DNA of 9,086 nucleotides, from NCBI GenBank assembly GCA_017453705.1, contig JAFTEK010000348.1, positions 1 through 9,086 on the forward strand. Direction: 5' to 3'. Every line of letters starts with the position of its first letter. Positions within the stretch are counted from its first letter, which is position 1. The DNA comes from Treponema sp. Lineage in GTDB: Bacteria; Spirochaetota; Spirochaetia; Treponematales; Treponemataceae. Shown piece by piece: positions 6,948-9,086 of the stretch. The notes below the pieces were generated by a model that ran no database searches, was not told where the DNA came from, and worked only from the letters and a program-made list of their open reading frames with translations. Made by a program: the position numbers and the translations under genes.

Positions 6948-8516
6948 CTACACCACGGCTTCCACGATGGTACGATTGCCCACGGAGACTTCTCGGACAC
7001 CGGGCTGCTTGTTCTTGTTGAAGCAGAAGCTCACCAGATACCCCCGGTCAAGCCCGTAGTAGTCCAGGTAGTCGGCAAGCTGCCTCTCGCCCCTCTCGTT
7101 GTAGCTTTCCCCGCGCCATATCTTTAGCTCCACTACGAACCGCTCGCCCGCGTAGTCCACCACCACATCCATCCGCCGCTCGTCGCGGGTCTCCGCCTCC
7201 ACATAGTAGTTGCCCGTTCCGTTGATGATGGGCTTGAGGAAGAACAGGAAGAACTTACGTCCCTGCCTCTCGATGAACCGCGCGTCATTGATGTCGTATA
7301 TCTCATTGAAGTGGACGCAAAAGCGCTCCAGAACCTTCTTCATGTCCAGCCTGCCGTCCTTTATGAACAGGGGCTTGTCGATTGAGCCTTCGCGTATGAT
7401 GTCGGTGTCCTCGGGAAGCTGGGAGGTTTCCGCCTCCGACTCGAACAGATTGTAGAACCAAGTCTCGAAGATGCGGTTGGAGACTGCAATCTTACCGTTC
7501 TTGTCCTTGATGAAGTTGAACATGCTTGCGACATTCACTGCCCTGTCATAGGAATTGAACGAGAGCGGTTCCCCGGAAAATAGAATCGCTGTAATCATAG
7601 TCCGCATAGCCGGGAAATCATCAAGCTTCTTCCTTATGTCGTCAAAAAGGGTATCCTTCTCCGACAAGATGACCTTTATTGCCTTTTGAAATCCCGCGTC
7701 AGTCCAGTCACACTCCAGCTCCTCGTCGATAATCTGGCACAGGCGGCTGACCAGGAAGGGGTATCCTCCCGTGTAGTCGGAGAGCAGCTTGGCCATCCTC
7801 GCCGTGTCCATACCGGTGTGATGTTCGGCCTCGTAGTCTTCGAGCATGCCGCGTATTCCGTCCTCGTCTAGCTCCATGCTCACGTCGAACCTCGCGGCAA
7901 TGTTCCAGGGAGAGTTGTACTGGTGGTTCTCCTCAGGGCGGATTTTGAGCTTGAGGTTCTTTATGTCGTACACGCCCGCAAGGATGACGGAATGGAAGGT
8001 AGGGCGGGTATCACGGTTCAGGAATTTGTCGCGGAGCAGGCCCAGAAACTTTATGAACGCTTCGTAGTTCCCCGCCTGATCCACCTCGTCGATTATGACT
8101 ACGATGGGGCGAGTATTTTTTTTGCATAGTTTTGAGATTGCAAGCGATAAATCCTTGTCTTGATCGAAGCCTTTTATACCGCTGATGATTTTTTTCGTTT
8201 CGTCGTCAACAAGAGCTACTTCATCGTACTCGATGCATTCCGACAGTCTTTCAAAGAACGCCCGCCCGCAGTTCTCCAGTGAGGAAAAAGAAGAGTCAGA
8301 CATTCCCTCGAAGCTTATGGAGAACACGGTATATTCCTCATCCAAGGCTTTCTTGAGGTAGCGCAGGGTCGTCGTCTTGCCGTACTGCCTCCCCCGGTTG
8401 ATGCAGAAGTAGTCGCCCCGGTCAACCATCTTCTTTATCTGCCGGATGCGCTCGTCTATGTTCACCATGTAGTGCTTCTCTGCGATGCAGGTTCCCGTCG
8501 TGTTGAATCGCCTCAT
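6948..8516 (-). CDS. AAA-type ATPase fused to a PD-(D/E)XK nuclease-like domain
   Basis: A 522-residue protein of a family frequent in anaerobic bacteria and usually annotated only as an ATP-binding or AAA-like protein; its cellular role is not established. Residues 1-20 carry the family opening FNTTGTC followed by EKHYMV, which supports ATG 8516 over the more distant GTG at 8624. The ATPase part has a P-loop in the form GRQYGKTT (42-49; the first Gly is one residue closer to GKT than in the standard motif), Walker B VVIIDEVDQ (139-147) with Asp143-Glu144, and NSPWNIAARF (201-210), followed by a helical domain to about 355. The C-terminal part (about 395-522) fits a PD-(D/E)XK fold: Glu440, Asp450 (RRMDVVVDY), Glu463-x-Lys465 (VVELKIW) and a Gln479-xxx-Tyr483 motif like that of RecB/Cas4-type nucleases. 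All nuclease residues are present, so catalysis is plausible. No partner gene is visible; the neighbours are convergent pyrC and a gene-free, hairpin-rich flank. Roles in defence or mobile-element biology are guesses. Confidence 0.88.
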   Translation of the reverse strand: MRRFNTTGTCIAEKHYMVNIDERIRQIKKMVDRGDYFCINRGRQYGKTTTLRYLKKALDEEYTVFSISFEGMSDSSFSSLENCGRAFFERLSECIEYDEVALVDDETKKIISGIKGFDQDKDLSLAISKLCKKNTRPIVVIIDEVDQAGNYEAFIKFLGLLRDKFLNRDTRPTFHSVILAGVYDIKNLKLKIRPEENHQYNSPWNIAARFDVSMELDEDGIRGMLEDYEAEHHTGMDTARMAKLLSDYTGGYPFLVSRLCQIIDEELECDWTDAGFQKAIKVILSEKDTLFDDIRKKLDDFPAMRTMITAILFSGEPLSFNSYDRAVNVASMFNFIKDKNGKIAVSNRIFETWFYNLFESEAETSQLPEDTDIIREGSIDKPLFIKDGRLDMKKVLERFCVHFNEIYDINDARFIERQGRKFFLFFLKPIINGTGNYYVEAETRDERRMDVVVDYAGERFVVELKIWRGESYNERGERQLADYLDYYGLDRGYLVSFCFNKNKQPGVREVSVGNRTIVEAVV

Positions 8517-8552
8517 AGCCCGATTATAGCACACGGCGGCGGGAAGGGGCAA
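8517..8552 (-). promoter_or_regulatory. Extended -10 promoter giving a leaderless mRNA
   Basis: On the minus strand the consensus -10 TATAAT (8528-8523) is preceded by TGC (8531-8529), which makes a perfect extended -10. TTGCCC (8552-8547), matching 4 of 6 bases of the -35 consensus, lies 18 nt upstream. The expected start of transcription, seven bases past the last T, falls on the A of the ATG at 8516. No Shine-Dalgarno is present between the -10 and that ATG, so the mRNA is predicted to be leaderless. Confidence 0.6.
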
Positions 8553-8556
8553 GGGA

Positions 8557-8592
8557 AACACTGAATAATCCGAATGCGGATTATTCAGTGTT
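8557..8592. repeat. Perfect 16-bp hairpin (hairpin 1)
   Basis: AACACTGAATAATCCG (8557-8572) is the exact complement of 8577-8592, with a 4-nt loop. It starts 5 nt outside the -35 element of the ATPase promoter. No T run follows on either strand. It is related to hairpin 3 at 8647-8683: the left arms with their flank (8553-8569 and 8644-8660) match at 14 of 17 positions. Confidence 0.8.
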
Positions 8593-8606
8593 AACTCCAA
8601 AATTCG

Positions 8607-8641
8607 CAAAGTTTCGTAACACAAAGGGTTACGAAACTTTG
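8607..8641. repeat. Perfect 14-bp hairpin (hairpin 2)
   Basis: CAAAGTTTCGTAAC (8607-8620) pairs exactly with 8628-8641, with a 7-nt loop (8621-8627). It lies 14 nt after hairpin 1 and 5 nt before hairpin 3, and its sequence is unrelated to either. There is no terminator-type T run. Confidence 0.8.
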
Positions 8642-8646
8642 ACGGG

Positions 8647-8683
8647 AACCGCTGATTAATGTCTCCTATATTAATCAGCGGTT
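8647..8683. repeat. Perfect 14-bp hairpin (hairpin 3), relative of hairpin 1
   Basis: AACCGCTGATTAAT (8647-8660) pairs exactly with 8670-8683, with a 9-nt loop; pairing continues past a one-base bulge for two more pairs. Compared with hairpin 1 the arms differ at three positions, and each change is matched in the opposite arm, so pairing is kept. On the minus strand the loop contains AGGAG, but no start codon follows at a usable distance. Confidence 0.8.
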
Positions 8684-8731
8684 TCCAAGGCGTTTGCCGT
8701 CAGTGAAGAAGCCGTAGCGCGTCATCAGATT

Positions 8732-8754
8732 CCTGCCATATACGAGTGGCAGGG
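8732..8754. repeat. Short hairpin (hairpin 4)
   Basis: CCTGCCA (8732-8738) pairs with TGGCAGG (8747-8753) around an 8-nt loop, and one or two G-T pairs could extend it. It is weaker than hairpins 1-3 and could be chance, but it lies in the same gene-free stretch. Confidence 0.45.
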
Positions 8755-8779
8755 GGAGAATGAGTTGACAGATTTACAG

Positions 8780-8800
8780 GAAAAACTTCATTTTTCGAGG
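8780..8800. repeat. Diverged copy of the UUCG palindrome (copy 2)
   Basis: The stretch GAAAAACTTC, then A, then TTTTTCGAGG matches 3688-3709, differing only in the loop, where a single A replaces GG. The left outer arm (CCTC in copy 1) is not preserved here, so only a 6-bp stem GAAAAA/TTTTTC remains. It lies 20 nt past the end of the degraded minus-strand reading frame. Confidence 0.6.
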
Positions 8801-8820
8801 CTCCCCTAAAACAAACCTGC

Positions 8821-9056
8821 TTATTCCACGAAGGAATGCATTTTTTGGCAGATGCGCCTGTAGTTTTCGGCAATGACGACTTGCTCGCCTAGCGTAAGGC
8901 TCAGGAAATTTCCGGGAATGTCAGCACGTTCCTCCACTTCCACTTTATACGGAAGTCATCCAACAGCATTGAATTCACAGCATTCAGCCAAGTGGTCACG
9001 CTCAACCGCTTTGATATGCGCTTAAAATCCATACTGTATCCCCGGCTTATGTTCAT
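8821..9056 (-). pseudogene. Degraded coding remnant, product unknown
   Basis: The minus strand carries protein-like sequence split between frames. The clearest part is the open stretch 8955-8821, 44 codons ending in TAA, which includes the segments EERADIPGNFLSL and EQVVIAENYRRICQKMHSF. It has no good start codon or Shine-Dalgarno and is preceded in frame by TGA (8958-8956). A second frame runs from ATG 9056 to TGA 8903-8901 (51 codons; segments RGYSMDFKRISKRL and TTWLNAVNSMLLDDF) and overlaps the first. Joining them needs a one-base change in the AAA/GTGG run at 8941-8946. A third reading, the first frame continued to the right edge, has stops at two places. I do not recognise the product. 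A decayed gene is the best explanation; two unrelated chance frames cannot be excluded. Confidence 0.4.
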
Positions 9057-9086
9057 AGAGACGGCTTTGAAAAGCTATGTTATAGA

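Noticed and set aside
6918..7127. 69-codon plus-strand reading frame with the protein-like segment MYMLELPVRAL
   Set aside because: Most of it is antisense to the conserved C-terminus of the ATPase-nuclease, and the only suggestive part lies in a hairpin. It has no Shine-Dalgarno.
8517..8624. GTG at 8624 as the start of the ATPase-nuclease, adding 36 residues
   Set aside because: The extension reads through a perfect hairpin and the promoter. The family-conserved N-terminus begins at ATG 8516.
8557..8683. Integron attC site or phage attachment site
   Set aside because: I see no paired core motifs of the GTTRRRY / RYYYAAC type in the right arrangement, and no integrase gene is present.
8675..8809. 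Short protein-like readings on both strands (plus: SEEAVARHQIPAIYEW; minus, 8675-8773: YGRNLMTRYGFFTDGKRLGN)
   Set aside because: Neither has a start with a Shine-Dalgarno, both run into hairpin sequence, and they compete for the same DNA. They could be gene remnants, but I cannot support either.

Overview
This window most likely comes from a spirochaete of the Treponema type, probably host-associated. That assignment is moderate to low confidence. It rests on family resemblance of the proteins (a large thioester alpha-2-macroglobulin, and an AAA ATPase/PD-(D/E)XK protein of a kind common in anaerobic Treponema, Fibrobacter and Bacteroidetes) and on palindromic intergenic elements. No rRNA or other taxonomic marker is present.

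Layout. Positions 1-3497 (+) hold the C-terminal 1,160 or so residues of a bacterial alpha-2-macroglobulin; its N-terminus lies before the window. A gene-free stretch (3498-3738) follows, with a degenerate 32-33 bp tandem repeat and a perfect palindrome closed by a UUCG tetraloop. Next (+) come a 564-residue multi-pass membrane protein whose C-terminal half is a YD-type repeat domain (3739-5433) and, 6 nt later, a class I dihydroorotase, pyrC (5440-6789). These two are probably co-transcribed, since the pyrC Shine-Dalgarno lies in the last codons of the membrane protein gene. A convergent gene (8516-6948, -) encodes an AAA-type ATPase fused to a PD-(D/E)XK nuclease-like domain. It has a clear extended -10 promoter placed so that the transcript would start at the ATG.

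The right end (8517-9086) holds no intact gene. It carries three consecutive near-perfect hairpins, two of which are related and differ by three compensated base-pair changes. It also carries a weaker hairpin, a diverged copy of the palindrome seen at 3683, and a degraded minus-strand coding remnant (8821-9056).

How the parts relate. The macroglobulin is a predicted envelope protease trap. The YD-repeat protein is predicted to sit in the inner membrane with its repeats outside, so both are envelope proteins, though no functional link is shown. PyrC is pyrimidine housekeeping. The ATPase-nuclease has accessory-gene character and unknown function. The most unusual items are the YD-repeat membrane protein architecture, the hairpin cluster next to the ATPase promoter, and the repeat-rich spacer after the macroglobulin gene.
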